Origin: CAINVV01 sp038323575
Lineage (GTDB): Bacteria; Bacteroidota; Bacteroidia; Bacteroidales; Prolixibacteraceae
Direction: 5' to 3'
Assembly (NCBI GenBank): GCA_038323575.1
Contig: JBBQHB010000008.1
Span: forward strand, 18,816 to 82,815
DNA: 64,000 nucleotides
Shown here: positions 40,643 through 50,036 of the stretch, piece after piece
How positions within the stretch are numbered: position 1 is the first letter of the stretch
Layout: every line of letters begins with the position of its first letter
Notes under the pieces: generated by a model
Told to the model about the DNA's origin: nothing
The model's database searches: none
What the model saw: only the letters and a program-made list of their open reading frames with translations
Translations under genes and position numbers: made by a program

Positions 40643-41611
40643 TTACTCTTCGCTGCGCAGCTGCAGAAAATTTTCGCTCACCGCCATTTCATATTTCGAT
40701 GTGTTGACCGCTTTTTTTACCCTTTTAAAAGCCTTGTGCGGATTAGGGAAGAGAAAACAATAATACTCCCAGAACTTAATCATCCTGGTAATTAAATGAC
40801 CCTGACCGCTAAGCATAGCTCCATAGCTGCTATACATTTCTTCGTGAAAACGCTCCAGCAGTGCAATTTTTTCCGACCTGCCGGGAAGCTCAATCCCCTT
40901 GAGTTCCGCTGCAAAGAAAGGATTTTTCAGCATACCCCTGCCGATCATCCAGTTGGTAACTGATTGATACTGATCCTGTGCCTGCCTGAAATCTTCCGCA
41001 GTCAGGAGGTCTCCGTTGTATACCATCGGATTTTTGCTCATACCCACAACCTGTTCAAACAACTCCCGGTCGGGTATGCCGGAATAGAGTTGTTTGGCAA
41101 CCCTGGGGTGAAATATTACTTCAGCCAAAGGATAGTCATTGAGGACGGGGATAACCTGCAGGATCTCCTCTTTCGACACCAGTCCTGCCCGCATCTTGAC
41201 GGAAATCCTGCATGAAAGCTGCGGCAAAACAGCATCCAGAATTTCCCTTATCCTTTCCTTTTGGGGCAATAAGCCGGATCCCATGCCTTTGCCCGTCACC
41301 ATGGGATAAGGGCATCCAAGGTTCCAGTTGATCTCTCCGTAACCCAAATCAGCCAGATGTTTTGAAAGAAAAAGGAAATCGGCGTTGTTACCAGCCATGA
41401 TTTGCGGGACCAGACTGTATCCTGTACAGTTCTCCGGCAGTGTATCCCGCAAATGTGATTTTTTCAAACTTCCGTCTTTTTGAACAAGAAGATAAGGAGA
41501 AAAATACTTGTCTATTCCTCCAAAATGGAGGGCATGCGCCCTGCGGTAAACAAAATCTGTCGATTCCTGTAACGGGGCAAAATAGATACCCGGCTGAACT
41601 TTACTTTCCAT
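40643..41611 (-). CDS. tRNA-dihydrouridine synthase (Dus family)
   Basis: FMN enzyme that reduces uridine in tRNA. Family signatures are YFAPLQESTDFVYRRAH, the active-site region INWNLGCPYPMVTGKGMGSGLL with the catalytic Cys, RISVKMRAG, IFHPR near the phosphate site, and VYNGDLLTAEDF. The start is taken at 41611 (MESKVQPGIYFAPL); a longer frame reaches 41668 but would overlap the divergent gene at 41660 and lacks family similarity. At 322 residues it is a DusC-sized member. Which tRNA position it modifies cannot be told here. Confidence 0.92.
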   Translation of the reverse strand: MESKVQPGIYFAPLQESTDFVYRRAHALHFGGIDKYFSPYLLVQKDGSLKKSHLRDTLPENCTGYSLVPQIMAGNNADFLFLSKHLADLGYGEINWNLGCPYPMVTGKGMGSGLLPQKERIREILDAVLPQLSCRISVKMRAGLVSKEEILQVIPVLNDYPLAEVIFHPRVAKQLYSGIPDRELFEQVVGMSKNPMVYNGDLLTAEDFRQAQDQYQSVTNWMIGRGMLKNPFFAAELKGIELPGRSEKIALLERFHEEMYSSYGAMLSGQGHLITRMIKFWEYYCFLFPNPHKAFKRVKKAVNTSKYEMAVSENFLQLRSEE

Positions 41612-41659
41612 ACTGCAAAGATATTGATTAGATGGATCAATTGGTAATTTGGGGAAGGG

Positions 41660-42832
41660 ATGAGGCATTTACTGTTTCCGTCTCTTTTTGTTATCTTTGC
41701 AGCGACTATATTTAATCTAGTAATGCTGCTCCCAAACACCTCTCTTTTGTCTGTCTTGAAAGCCAAAACCGGGCAAACTCCTCAGCAGGGGGCAAAATCC
41801 AATGCACAGAAGAACGCAACAAAAATAGCACCACAGACTAAAGAGGTACAAAAAATTGTAAAACCGCTGAGTGAAGAAGACAGAATCATTCAGGCGGCTG
41901 AAAGGTACCACCACCAAATTTCCGGAAAGAGAACAGAGAGCGTGGTGGAAAAGAAGAGCACTCCAGCTTACAAAACCGAAAATAGCCTGCCCGCAGATTT
42001 ACATGGCAGCGGTTCGGAACGCGACCTGAGTGTGAATATTTATACCGGAAATCCCGGGTACTATCAGACCGAGGGAGATACCCTCAATTTCTGGAGTTTC
42101 ACCCCTGTCCCGGTTGATTCGCTAACCCTCAAAACACCTGTAGCTGAACAGCCGTCAAAACCATATGGTTTTACCGGAAAACCGATGCTAACAACAGTAC
42201 AGGACTGGACCTTCTTCCTGGTTATTATCGGCTGGACAATTTTTGCCTCCTTGCGATTCGGTTTCTCCAAATACATGGTACAGGTGTTCCAAAGTATCTT
42301 TAATTACACAGCGGCATCCCGCCTTTTCCGGGAACAGGGATATAGCAGTAATTTCGGTTTGTTCAGGCTGAATCTGATCTTTTACCTTTTCCTGCCATTC
42401 TCTATTTTCCTGATAGCCAGAGATAACGGGATGTCCCCTGTTGGTTCATCAGGAATTGAAATGTACCTGATCATTTTTGTCGCAGCCAATGCCTATTTCC
42501 TTTTCAAAATATTCCTTTACAAAATATTGGGGTCTGTTTTTTCCAGGAGGGAAACGACAGGAGAGTTGGTTTTCAACATGATGCTCTACCACAATGTTCT
42601 TGGACTGATCCTGTTACCAGTTGCTACCCTCCATGCTATGATGCCAGGTTTTGGAATGCTTTCCCTTTTTCTGGCGCCCGTACTGATCGCAATTTTCTAC
42701 CTGATGTCAATTATCAGAAGTATATTTTTGGCTTTAAGGGAGGGTGTTTCGATATTCTATTTGATTTTGTACCTTTGTGCCCTTGAAATTCTTCCAATAC
42801 TTCTGGTAGTCAAATTGGCAACCGGCGGGTAA
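41660..42832 (+). CDS. DUF4271 integral membrane protein
   Basis: The 390-residue protein has one N-terminal hydrophobic segment (1-30), a Lys/Gln-rich soluble region (to about 175) and about six membrane helices from about 185 onward. These include DWTFFLVIIGWTIFASLRF, LNLIFYLFLPFSIFLIA and LILYLCALEILPILLVVKL. The C-terminal half matches DUF4271, found across Bacteroidota directly upstream of hemD-like genes, as here (36 bases). The function is unknown. Confidence 0.85.
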   Translation: MRHLLFPSLFVIFAATIFNLVMLLPNTSLLSVLKAKTGQTPQQGAKSNAQKNATKIAPQTKEVQKIVKPLSEEDRIIQAAERYHHQISGKRTESVVEKKSTPAYKTENSLPADLHGSGSERDLSVNIYTGNPGYYQTEGDTLNFWSFTPVPVDSLTLKTPVAEQPSKPYGFTGKPMLTTVQDWTFFLVIIGWTIFASLRFGFSKYMVQVFQSIFNYTAASRLFREQGYSSNFGLFRLNLIFYLFLPFSIFLIARDNGMSPVGSSGIEMYLIIFVAANAYFLFKIFLYKILGSVFSRRETTGELVFNMMLYHNVLGLILLPVATLHAMMPGFGMLSLFLAPVLIAIFYLMSIIRSIFLALREGVSIFYLILYLCALEILPILLVVKLATGG

Positions 42833-42868
42833 TGTCGACAGAAATTACAAATTTTTAAAATCAAAGAA

Positions 42869-43621
42869 TTGAAAATCAAGAAGATATTAGTTACTCAGCC
42901 TGAACCAAATTTTCAGAATTCACCTTACAATGATTTGGCTGGCAAGAACAATTTGAAGATAGATTTTCGTCCTTTTATTCACGTTGAAGGTGTATCAGCG
43001 AAAGATTTCAGAAAAGAACGGATCAATATTCTGGATTATTCGGCAGTGATTTTTAACAGTCGTACGGCAATCGATCATTTTTTCCGAATGGCTCAGGAGA
43101 TGAGGGCCGTAGTTCCTGATACGATGAAGTATTTCTGTATATCTGAAGCAACTGCTCATTATTTGCAGAAATACATTATTTACAGAAAACGCAAAATATT
43201 TTACGCACCCGGAAAGTTTACAGAACTTCTTGAGGTGTTAATAAAGCACAAAGAAGAGATTTTCCTGTTCCCGTTATCTGACGTTCACAAAGAAGAGGAA
43301 CTTGTGAAAATGGCTGCTGCCGCACTGAATTTCAAAGAGGCGGTCATGTACAGGACTGTTTGCAGTGATTTGTCAGATTTAAAGGATGTTAATTATGATG
43401 TACTGGTATTCTTCAGCCCTTCAGACATCAAGTCATTGTTTACCAATTTCCCCGATTTCAAACAAAACGAAACCAAAATAGCCTCATTTGGTTTTGCAAC
43501 CGCAAAGGCAGTGGCGGATGCCGGCTTAAATGTGGACATTGAAGCTCCCCTGCCCGAGACTCCTTCCATGACATCAGCTTTGGACAAATACATATCGGAA
43601 TTCAACAAAAACCACAAGTAG
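42869..43621 (+). CDS. hemD: Uroporphyrinogen-III synthase-family protein
   Basis: HemD-type enzymes close and invert ring D of hydroxymethylbilane in heme synthesis. The protein shows the two-domain HemD pattern: ILVTQPEPNFQNSPYNDLA, DYSAVIFNSRTAIDHFFRMA, YFCISEATAHYLQKYI, VLVFFSPSDIKSLFTNF and IASFGFATAKAVADAGL. The start codon is TTG at 42869; the N-terminal MKIKKILVTQPEP begins exactly there as in the family, so TTG is well supported. Gene order DUF4271-hemD-rnpA is a Bacteroidota signature. Whether this clade makes heme or uses the protein otherwise is not shown here. Confidence 0.9.
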   Translation: MKIKKILVTQPEPNFQNSPYNDLAGKNNLKIDFRPFIHVEGVSAKDFRKERINILDYSAVIFNSRTAIDHFFRMAQEMRAVVPDTMKYFCISEATAHYLQKYIIYRKRKIFYAPGKFTELLEVLIKHKEEIFLFPLSDVHKEEELVKMAAAALNFKEAVMYRTVCSDLSDLKDVNYDVLVFFSPSDIKSLFTNFPDFKQNETKIASFGFATAKAVADAGLNVDIEAPLPETPSMTSALDKYISEFNKNHK

Positions 43622-43625
43622 GAAT

Positions 43626-44033
43626 TTGACAGAACAAGTTTCTCATACTTTTCGAAAAGAAGAGAAGTTATGCAGTCAGAAATTAATCGGTGAGTTGTTT
43701 CTCTCCGGAAGTAGCTTTTTGTGTTATCCGGTTAAGGTAGTTTGGAAAAAACAAGATGTGCTCCCATCACCGGTACCTGCACAGGCCGGATTTTCCGTTC
43801 CCAAACGTCTTTTCAAACATGCGGTAGACCGCAACCGGCTGAAACGATTGCTGCGTGAGTCGTACCGGCTGCAAAAATCACAATTGTATGAAACTTTAAT
43901 CAGTTCTGATTCCCGGATTGCCCTCATGGTGCTGTACATTGCCAAAGAGGAACTTCCCTTTGAAAAGATTGAGCCTGCCATTGCCAGGGCTATCAGCAAG
44001 ATAAATGAACAACTGATAACTAACCATACCTGA
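43626..44033 (+). CDS. rnpA: Ribonuclease P protein component
   Basis: Protein subunit that helps the RNase P RNA remove 5' leaders from tRNA precursors. The 135-residue protein has an N-terminal FRKEEKLCSQKLIGELF segment, AGFSVPKRLFKHAVDRNRLKRLL with the RNR motif, and LRESYRLQK. It starts with TTG four bases after hemD. The yidD gene that often follows rnpA is not seen. The next codirectional gene is the FecR remnant beyond 44250. Confidence 0.94.
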   Translation: MTEQVSHTFRKEEKLCSQKLIGELFLSGSSFLCYPVKVVWKKQDVLPSPVPAQAGFSVPKRLFKHAVDRNRLKRLLRESYRLQKSQLYETLISSDSRIALMVLYIAKEELPFEKIEPAIARAISKINEQLITNHT

Positions 44034-44250
44034 TCCCCGGCTGAAAATTTTCCTGCAGCAGAATTTGCTTCAGGCAGGGCATAACTTTAGTTGAAAATCA
44101 CGTAAGTATAGCACTCAGAAAGCTTCGTGAATCACTCAGCCCCTTTTACAGACAGATTTTTATGGGGTGGATTATCCAATTGTTGCTCGGGTAATAAAAA
44201 ATTAAGAATCTATTTTTTATTTTTTCAATGTTATCCGGTGAAAAATCAAA

Positions 44251-44276
44251 GATTCTTCGCTGCGCTCAGAATGACA
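44251..44276 (+). repeat. GATTCTTCGCTGCGCTCAGA-type dispersed repeat
   Basis: This is the short sequence GATTCTTCGCTGCGCTCAGA followed by ATGACA. From general knowledge it recurs in intergenic regions of many Bacteroidota genomes. Here it sits at the 5' border of the FecR remnant, and the ORF reads through it. Confidence 0.5.
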
Positions 44277-44476
44277 GCATGTTATGGTATTTGGGTGGTA
44301 TTTCAGAGAAGCTGAAAAACGATGCTGCTGCTGATGATATCAGGCAAATTCAGGAGTGGCTTGATCAGTTGCCTGAGAATTCATTGATTCTGGACGAAAT
44401 TGTTAATACCTGGTCTATCACCAAGGGTAAATCCAAATTGTACCAGCCTGATCTGCCTATCACTGGAATAAACTGA
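44277..44476 (+). pseudogene. FecR anti-sigma factor, N-terminal remnant
   Basis: The frame reads SEKLKNDAAADDIRQIQEWL, DQLPENSLILDEIVNTW and ends after about 65 residues. This matches the cytoplasmic N-terminal region of FecR-type anti-sigma factors (the residue pattern around EWL and the PEN turn). The membrane helix and periplasmic FecR domain are absent. It lies about 140 bases upstream of a susC gene whose STN domain is also cut, so the signalling pair appears to have decayed. Between them is a weak hairpin (GAAACAGG/CCTGTTTC, 44534-44564). Confidence 0.6.
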
Positions 44477-44617
44477 TCCAAAAAATAAAATAACCATCAA
44501 ATACAAACATAAATTACTGTAAATACGTAAAACGAAACAGGAATTGTTCGAGACTCCCTGTTTCAACCTGGTTTATTGTTGAACCGAATTGATATGCAAA
44601 GAATTTCGTAAAGTGGG

Positions 44618-47600
44618 ATGCATAAAAATTCAAAACTAAATTTGTACAAGAATATGAAAAAAAAATCATTGTCCTCGTACCATCGAAATCCGGTGATACA
44701 AAAAATTCTTTTAACTATGCGACTAACTCTGTTTTTGCTGGTGCTGAATATTCTGAATGCTTATTCGGCCAGCTACGCGCAAAAGACCAAATTAAATCTG
44801 AATGTTCAGAACGGACAGGTAAAAGATGTACTGGCTGAGATCGAAACCCAGAGCGATTTCTTTTTCATGTACAACAACAACCAGGTTAACTCGGGTACTT
44901 CTGCCCAGCAGGGTTCGAAAGTCAAAGGGAAAGTCACTGATGCCAACTCCTCCCCGCTTCCGGGCGTTGCTGTGGTGGTCAAAGGAACCACAATCGGGTC
45001 GATTACCGATATCGACGGAAATTACTCCCTTTCGGGTATTCCGCAAAATGCAACTTTACAGTTCAAGTTTGTGGGAATGAAAACCAAAGAGGTAGTTGTC
45101 GGCGCCAAAACGACCATAAATGTATCTCTTGAAGAAGAAACAATCGGCATTGAAGAGGTTGTGGCCATCGGATACGGTACGGCCAGGAAAAGAGATGTAA
45201 CAGGTGCCGTTGGTTCTGTTAAAGCTGAAGCCATTGTCAGGTCAAATCCTGTACAGCCGGCAAAAGCCCTTCAGGGACAGTTGGCGGGGGTAAACGTAAA
45301 CAAAGTAAACTCCCGTCCGGGATCCGACTATACAATTGATATCCGCGGAGTACACTCCATCAGCTTCAGCAGTGAACCGCTGGTGGTTATCGACGGTGTC
45401 ATGGGCGGTAAACTTAACACATTGAATCCCACCGACATCGAAACCATGGACGTATTGAAAGATGCATCCTCCGCTGCCATTTATGGTGCCCGCGGCGCCA
45501 ACGGTGTCATCATCATTACCACCAAAAAAGGAACACAGGGAAAGACAAAGGTGACTTATGAAGGATACGTAGGAATGAAAGTCCCGGCAAACCTGCCTGA
45601 TTTGATGACGGGTCCCGAGTTTTACCATGCTTACAATGATGTGGTGAAAGCCGAAAATCCTACCGCCCAAATCATTTGGACTACCGCCGAAGCTGCAAAT
45701 GCCGCCGCCGGGCGTACCTCGAACTGGGTGAATGAGGTAACCGCACCTTCCCCGCAAACCAGTCATGTTGTCGCCTTGTCAGGAGGCAATGAAAATACCA
45801 CACATTATTTCTCAGCAGGATACCTCAACGAAAAGGGTAACCTTCTCAGCACGGGTTACAACCGGTACAACCTGAAAGGTACCGTTGACAGCAAATTAAA
45901 CAACTACGTAAAGGTTGGATTTTCAACTTATTATACCTACAGTGTTCAGAATCTCGGATCAAACGAGACTTTGCGCAGCGCTTACCGGGCAAGACCGCTC
46001 GGTACAATCTTGTATGCCGATCTCACCAATCCTACTGAAACCAACGATAAAAATGTGGATGGTTATGCTTTCTGGATGGGGATCAAAGATACCCAGGTTC
46101 AGAACCCGATCCTGGAAGTCAAAGCCAGCAATTACAAGGATGAAACCCGTGTTTCCAGTTTTCTTGGTAACGGTTATATTGAGTTAACCCCTCTGAAAGG
46201 ATTATCATTCAAATCATCCTTGTCAGCTTCGGTTTACGACAGCCGCCAGGGAGTTTTCCAGGGAGCAGATTCAAAAGGAAGGCTCAATAAGTTGCCGGCT
46301 GCAAGAAATGCTTACAACCTCAACAGTTCATACACTTGGGACAACTTGCTTAACTACAAATTTTCGACCGGAAAACACAATTTCATATTGACAGGCGTAC
46401 AAAGTGCATTGTCTGAAAGATTTGAATCTTCAGGAACCCAGGTAGAAAACCTCTCCTACAATTCCGACTGGTATGCCCTGAATACCGCCGCCATCATCAA
46501 CAGTGTCACCAGTAACCTGGTACAACGTACCATTCTCTCTTTTATGGGACGGTTCAATTACAATTACAACGAGCGGTACCTTTTGACATTGACCGGAAGA
46601 TATGACGGATCATCGGTACTGGCCGAAGGCAACAAATGGGCATTCTTCCCTTCCGTAGCGCTGGCATGGCGTGCGATAGAAGAACCTTTTGTAAAAACCC
46701 TCAACGTTTTCTCAGATCTTAAATTACGCGCAAGTTACGGTGAAGTAGGAAACGATGTTGTTGCCCCTTACAGTACCCAGGCCTATCTGAACAAGACAGC
46801 CTATGATTTCAACGGGGTTGCTGCGTATGGTTATGCACCGAGAAATATTGGCAACTCCAATCTGAAATGGGAGAACAGCGCCGAGGTCAACTTTGGGATA
46901 AACATGGGATTTGTTAAAAACAGGGTCATTGCTGACATAGAAATTTACAACAAAAAAACGAATGACCTGATCCAGAATGTGGCCATCCCAACTTCTCTCG
47001 GATACGGATCAGTTACGGCAAATGTGGGCAAACTGCTGAACCGCGGTGTGGAAGTAACCTTAAATACGGTAAATATTCAGAAGAAGGATTTTAAGTGGAC
47101 TACCACAATCAATTTCTCCAAAAACCACAACGAAATACTTGAACTTTACGGAGGAACTGTTACGCAGGATATAGCAAACAGTCTGTTTGTCGGATACCCG
47201 TTAAGGTCCTACTATTACTACAAGTTTGCCGGTATTTGGCAAACAAGCGAAGCAGCTGAAGCTGCAAAGTACGGTCAGGTTCCGGGATCTGTCAAGGTTG
47301 TTGACCAGAACAACGATGGCAAAATATCTTCATCTACCGGTATTGATGACAGGGTAATTTTAGGCAACCAATTGCCCAAATGGATGGCAGGTATGAACAA
47401 CACCTTTACTTATAAAAGTTGGGATCTTTCCGTCTTTATTTATACCCGTCAGGGTGTTCAGTTCCAGAATTCACTGCTGTCAGGAACGATGGGTGATTTG
47501 GGAGCTAACAGATACAACCACCTCAACCTTGATTATTGGACTGCAACCAATCCAACCAATACTTACTACGGTGTCTGGCAGTCCAATCCTTACAGGCAAG

Positions 47601-47842
47601 CCATCCAGTACAAGGATGCAACTTTCTGGCGCATTTCCACCCTCACCCTCGGGTACAATCTACCAAAGACAGCACTCAATAAAATTAAATTCAGCAATTT
47701 GCGGCTCTACCTGCAGGCGAACAACCTGGCCGTTTTCAGCAAGGATAAAAACATCTGGATGGATCCGGAATTCAACTCAGGTACTTACCAGGATGACGTT
47801 CCCAATGCAACATATCTCTTTGGTATAAGCGCATCTTTCTAA
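44618..47842 (+). CDS. SusC/RagA-family TonB-linked outer membrane transporter with half an STN domain
   Basis: Outer-membrane oligosaccharide importer of 1074 residues. The N-terminal signal region is at about 25-55. The STN domain starts normally (KTKLNLNVQNGQVKDVLAEI, DFFFMYNNNQV, about 56-90) but then runs directly into the carboxypeptidase-regulatory domain (KVKGKVTDANSSPLPGV, from about 101). The second half of STN, about 40 residues, is missing. The plug domain (GYGTARKRDVTGAVGSV, YGARGANGVIIITTKKG) and barrel are complete and end in Phe. An alternative start is ATG 44654. With the FecR remnant upstream, transport is expected to be intact but sigma signalling lost (inference). Confidence 0.94.
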   Translation: MHKNSKLNLYKNMKKKSLSSYHRNPVIQKILLTMRLTLFLLVLNILNAYSASYAQKTKLNLNVQNGQVKDVLAEIETQSDFFFMYNNNQVNSGTSAQQGSKVKGKVTDANSSPLPGVAVVVKGTTIGSITDIDGNYSLSGIPQNATLQFKFVGMKTKEVVVGAKTTINVSLEEETIGIEEVVAIGYGTARKRDVTGAVGSVKAEAIVRSNPVQPAKALQGQLAGVNVNKVNSRPGSDYTIDIRGVHSISFSSEPLVVIDGVMGGKLNTLNPTDIETMDVLKDASSAAIYGARGANGVIIITTKKGTQGKTKVTYEGYVGMKVPANLPDLMTGPEFYHAYNDVVKAENPTAQIIWTTAEAANAAAGRTSNWVNEVTAPSPQTSHVVALSGGNENTTHYFSAGYLNEKGNLLSTGYNRYNLKGTVDSKLNNYVKVGFSTYYTYSVQNLGSNETLRSAYRARPLGTILYADLTNPTETNDKNVDGYAFWMGIKDTQVQNPILEVKASNYKDETRVSSFLGNGYIELTPLKGLSFKSSLSASVYDSRQGVFQGADSKGRLNKLPAARNAYNLNSSYTWDNLLNYKFSTGKHNFILTGVQSALSERFESSGTQVENLSYNSDWYALNTAAIINSVTSNLVQRTILSFMGRFNYNYNERYLLTLTGRYDGSSVLAEGNKWAFFPSVALAWRAIEEPFVKTLNVFSDLKLRASYGEVGNDVVAPYSTQAYLNKTAYDFNGVAAYGYAPRNIGNSNLKWENSAEVNFGINMGFVKNRVIADIEIYNKKTNDLIQNVAIPTSLGYGSVTANVGKLLNRGVEVTLNTVNIQKKDFKWTTTINFSKNHNEILELYGGTVTQDIANSLFVGYPLRSYYYYKFAGIWQTSEAAEAAKYGQVPGSVKVVDQNNDGKISSSTGIDDRVILGNQLPKWMAGMNNTFTYKSWDLSVFIYTRQGVQFQNSLLSGTMGDLGANRYNHLNLDYWTATNPTNTYYGVWQSNPYRQAIQYKDATFWRISTLTLGYNLPKTALNKIKFSNLRLYLQANNLAVFSKDKNIWMDPEFNSGTYQDDVPNATYLFGISASF

Positions 47843-47868
47843 TTTACAACACATTAAAATTATCTGAA

Positions 47869-49695
47869 ATGAAAAAAAATAACATACGAAATTTCACCTT
47901 GGTTATTCTGCTGGTGCTGATGGGAGCAGGGTGTAAGGATTTCCTGAAAGAGCAGTCAATTTCCAACATTACTACCGATTCCTATGTCGTAAACGAAGCC
48001 GGATATGAGGATCTGGTAAAGTCATGCTATCCGCTTTTACGTGATTATATTTTGAACTATCCACTGGTGCTGCCCGGAACCGACCTCTTCCAGGCAAGTA
48101 ACTGGAGCCAGAAATCGATCGGCAGCGGACCTTACCTCGACAATTATGATATCCGCTTCAATTCCTCAACTGGTGAGGTATCGGCATTCTGGGATATATT
48201 GTACCGTAACATCGGACGTACCAATGCAGCAATTGGACGGGCGGATGCAATTAAATATGCCGATCCTGCCAAAAAGGCCGCACGGTTGGCAGAGGCAAAA
48301 TTCCTGCGTGCATTGAGTTACTTCTACCTGGTGCAAACATGGGGAGATGTACCTATGCCGCTTACTGAGACAATCGCTCCGGACAAGGCCATAGTCAAAG
48401 CACCTTCCAATACTATTTACACCCAGATATTGAAAGACCTTACTGAGGCTGAATCCGCACTCCCCGTAACTGCCACCGATTACGGCCGCGTCACAAAAGG
48501 CGCCGCACAATTTTTACTGTCAAGAGTCTATCTGACACGGGGATGGAATTTCAAAAATGCACTTGGCGGAGCCACAACCGATTTCAAATCCGCACTGGAT
48601 TATGCCGACAAAGTTATTGCTGCCTATGCACTTGTACCACAGTACAAAACACTCTTCCCGACTCGTTCAACTAATCCGCTGACACAATATACAGGAGCAC
48701 AGAACGACCGGAACAGTGAAATTGTATTTCCAATCCAGTACAACAGCGATATTTTAACCAATGCAATGGAAATGCCTTACCCCAGTACTGCCGCAAGGGA
48801 GCCTGGTAATTATTACCATTCAATCTTCCCCGGCAACAGTGAATTGGTTGGAAGCGCTGGCAGGACAAGCGATTACAACCGCCACCTGAGTCAGAACCAT
48901 CCGACTCCGGCATCTTACCGATTCTTCGATCCTCAAAAAGATAGTCGTTCCATTCACGACTTCCTGAATGTGATTTATGCTTTAAAAGCCGTATCAAATT
49001 ATGCATACAGCTATACCGACGCTAATGCAAAAGTAAGTTATGCGGTTGGTGATACCGTTGCCTACTGGACACCATGGAACAAGCCTGCCTCAGGCGCTCA
49101 AAAAGGGATTGACGAAGGCGGTACAAAGAAATATGCCGTAATGAATCTCGACCAGATCGTAAGTGGTGTTGCCATTTCACGCCTTACGGCAGCAACGCCT
49201 TCTATGTGGAAATTCTGGCAGCCAGGAATCACGTACGGCGATGGTTACGGAACCTTTGACTTTGCATTGTTCCGTTCGGCCGAAGCTTATCTTCTCGCAG
49301 CTGAGGCAATTCTGAAAGGGGCCGGAAATGGCGCATTGGGGGGCGCAGATGTCTATTACAACAAGGTCCTCGATCGCGCTGTAGGCGTGGGCGTTGATCC
49401 CCAGCGTGCTAAATATCCTGAAGATCTCACCTCGTTCGAAACAATATCTTACCGGGCAACGCCGGCAACCATCTCAATAGACATGGTACTGGACGAGAGC
49501 GGCAGGGAGTTGTTCGGCGAATTCAACCGCTGGTTCGATCTGAAACGAACAGGGAAACTGATCGAAAGGGCCAAGAAGTACAACGCATGGACAAAAGCCA
49601 CAGGAAATCCGACGGATAACATGCTTATCCGGCCGATACCGCAAAGTGAAATTGACCGTTCATCGCCGCCAATTCCACAAAATCCAGGCTATTAA
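47869..49695 (+). CDS. SusD/RagB-family surface glycan-binding lipoprotein
   Basis: Binds the glycan at the cell surface and closes the SusC barrel. The lipoprotein signal has Cys after VLMGAG (about residue 22). SusD features are RNIGRTNAAIGRADAIKYA, AEAKFLRALSYFYLVQTWGD with PMPLTE, the VTKGAAQFLLSRVYL helix, FRSAEAYLLAAEAILKGAG, and DESGRELFGEFNRWFDLKRTGKLIERA near the end. At 608 residues it has a normal length. It is 26 bases after susC and is followed by a strong terminator before the enzyme genes. Confidence 0.95.
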   Translation: MKKNNIRNFTLVILLVLMGAGCKDFLKEQSISNITTDSYVVNEAGYEDLVKSCYPLLRDYILNYPLVLPGTDLFQASNWSQKSIGSGPYLDNYDIRFNSSTGEVSAFWDILYRNIGRTNAAIGRADAIKYADPAKKAARLAEAKFLRALSYFYLVQTWGDVPMPLTETIAPDKAIVKAPSNTIYTQILKDLTEAESALPVTATDYGRVTKGAAQFLLSRVYLTRGWNFKNALGGATTDFKSALDYADKVIAAYALVPQYKTLFPTRSTNPLTQYTGAQNDRNSEIVFPIQYNSDILTNAMEMPYPSTAAREPGNYYHSIFPGNSELVGSAGRTSDYNRHLSQNHPTPASYRFFDPQKDSRSIHDFLNVIYALKAVSNYAYSYTDANAKVSYAVGDTVAYWTPWNKPASGAQKGIDEGGTKKYAVMNLDQIVSGVAISRLTAATPSMWKFWQPGITYGDGYGTFDFALFRSAEAYLLAAEAILKGAGNGALGGADVYYNKVLDRAVGVGVDPQRAKYPEDLTSFETISYRATPATISIDMVLDESGRELFGEFNRWFDLKRTGKLIERAKKYNAWTKATGNPTDNMLIRPIPQSEIDRSSPPIPQNPGY

Positions 49696-49722
49696 AAGTT
49701 GATTTGAACCTTGGATCGACAT

Positions 49723-49757
49723 AAAAGGGAAGAGGGAATATTCCTTCTTCCCTTTTT
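49723..49757 (+). terminator. Intrinsic terminator after susD
   Basis: A long stem AAAAGGGAAGAGGGAA/TTCCTTCTTCCCTTTT, with a very short loop and a terminal T-run, begins about 27 bases after the susD stop. It separates the susCD transcript from the downstream enzyme genes. Confidence 0.88.
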
Positions 49758-50036
49758 CATATGTAATATATGTTAGTTAATATATTGATAATTTGAATGT
49801 TCGCGTGGAACTCACACATCGAATTTTCATCGCCTTTTGTGGGTTTTAACTCATGTTTGTTTCAGTCGCCATTATTTGATGCTCTGTCCGTCAATAATCG
49901 TGATCTATGATGAACTTGAAGCAGATCATGCCGTCAATGGGGGCTGCTGCTGCACAACGACATGGGATTAAAAAAAATCCCGCAATAAAACAAAGAGTCA
50001 GACGATTAAATCAGCTATATATCAATTAATTAACAA
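49758..50036. other. Intergenic region before the second enzyme operon
   Basis: This AT-rich region probably holds the promoter of the enzyme operon, but no perfect TAnnTTTG box was found. A 40-codon frame (49907-50029) exists with no recognisable similarity and no supporting signal. I see no RNA gene here. Confidence 0.4.

Noticed and set aside
49907..50029. A 40-codon plus-strand frame before the second enzyme operon
   Set aside because: There is no similarity, no start signal and no conserved composition; a random frame of this length is expected.
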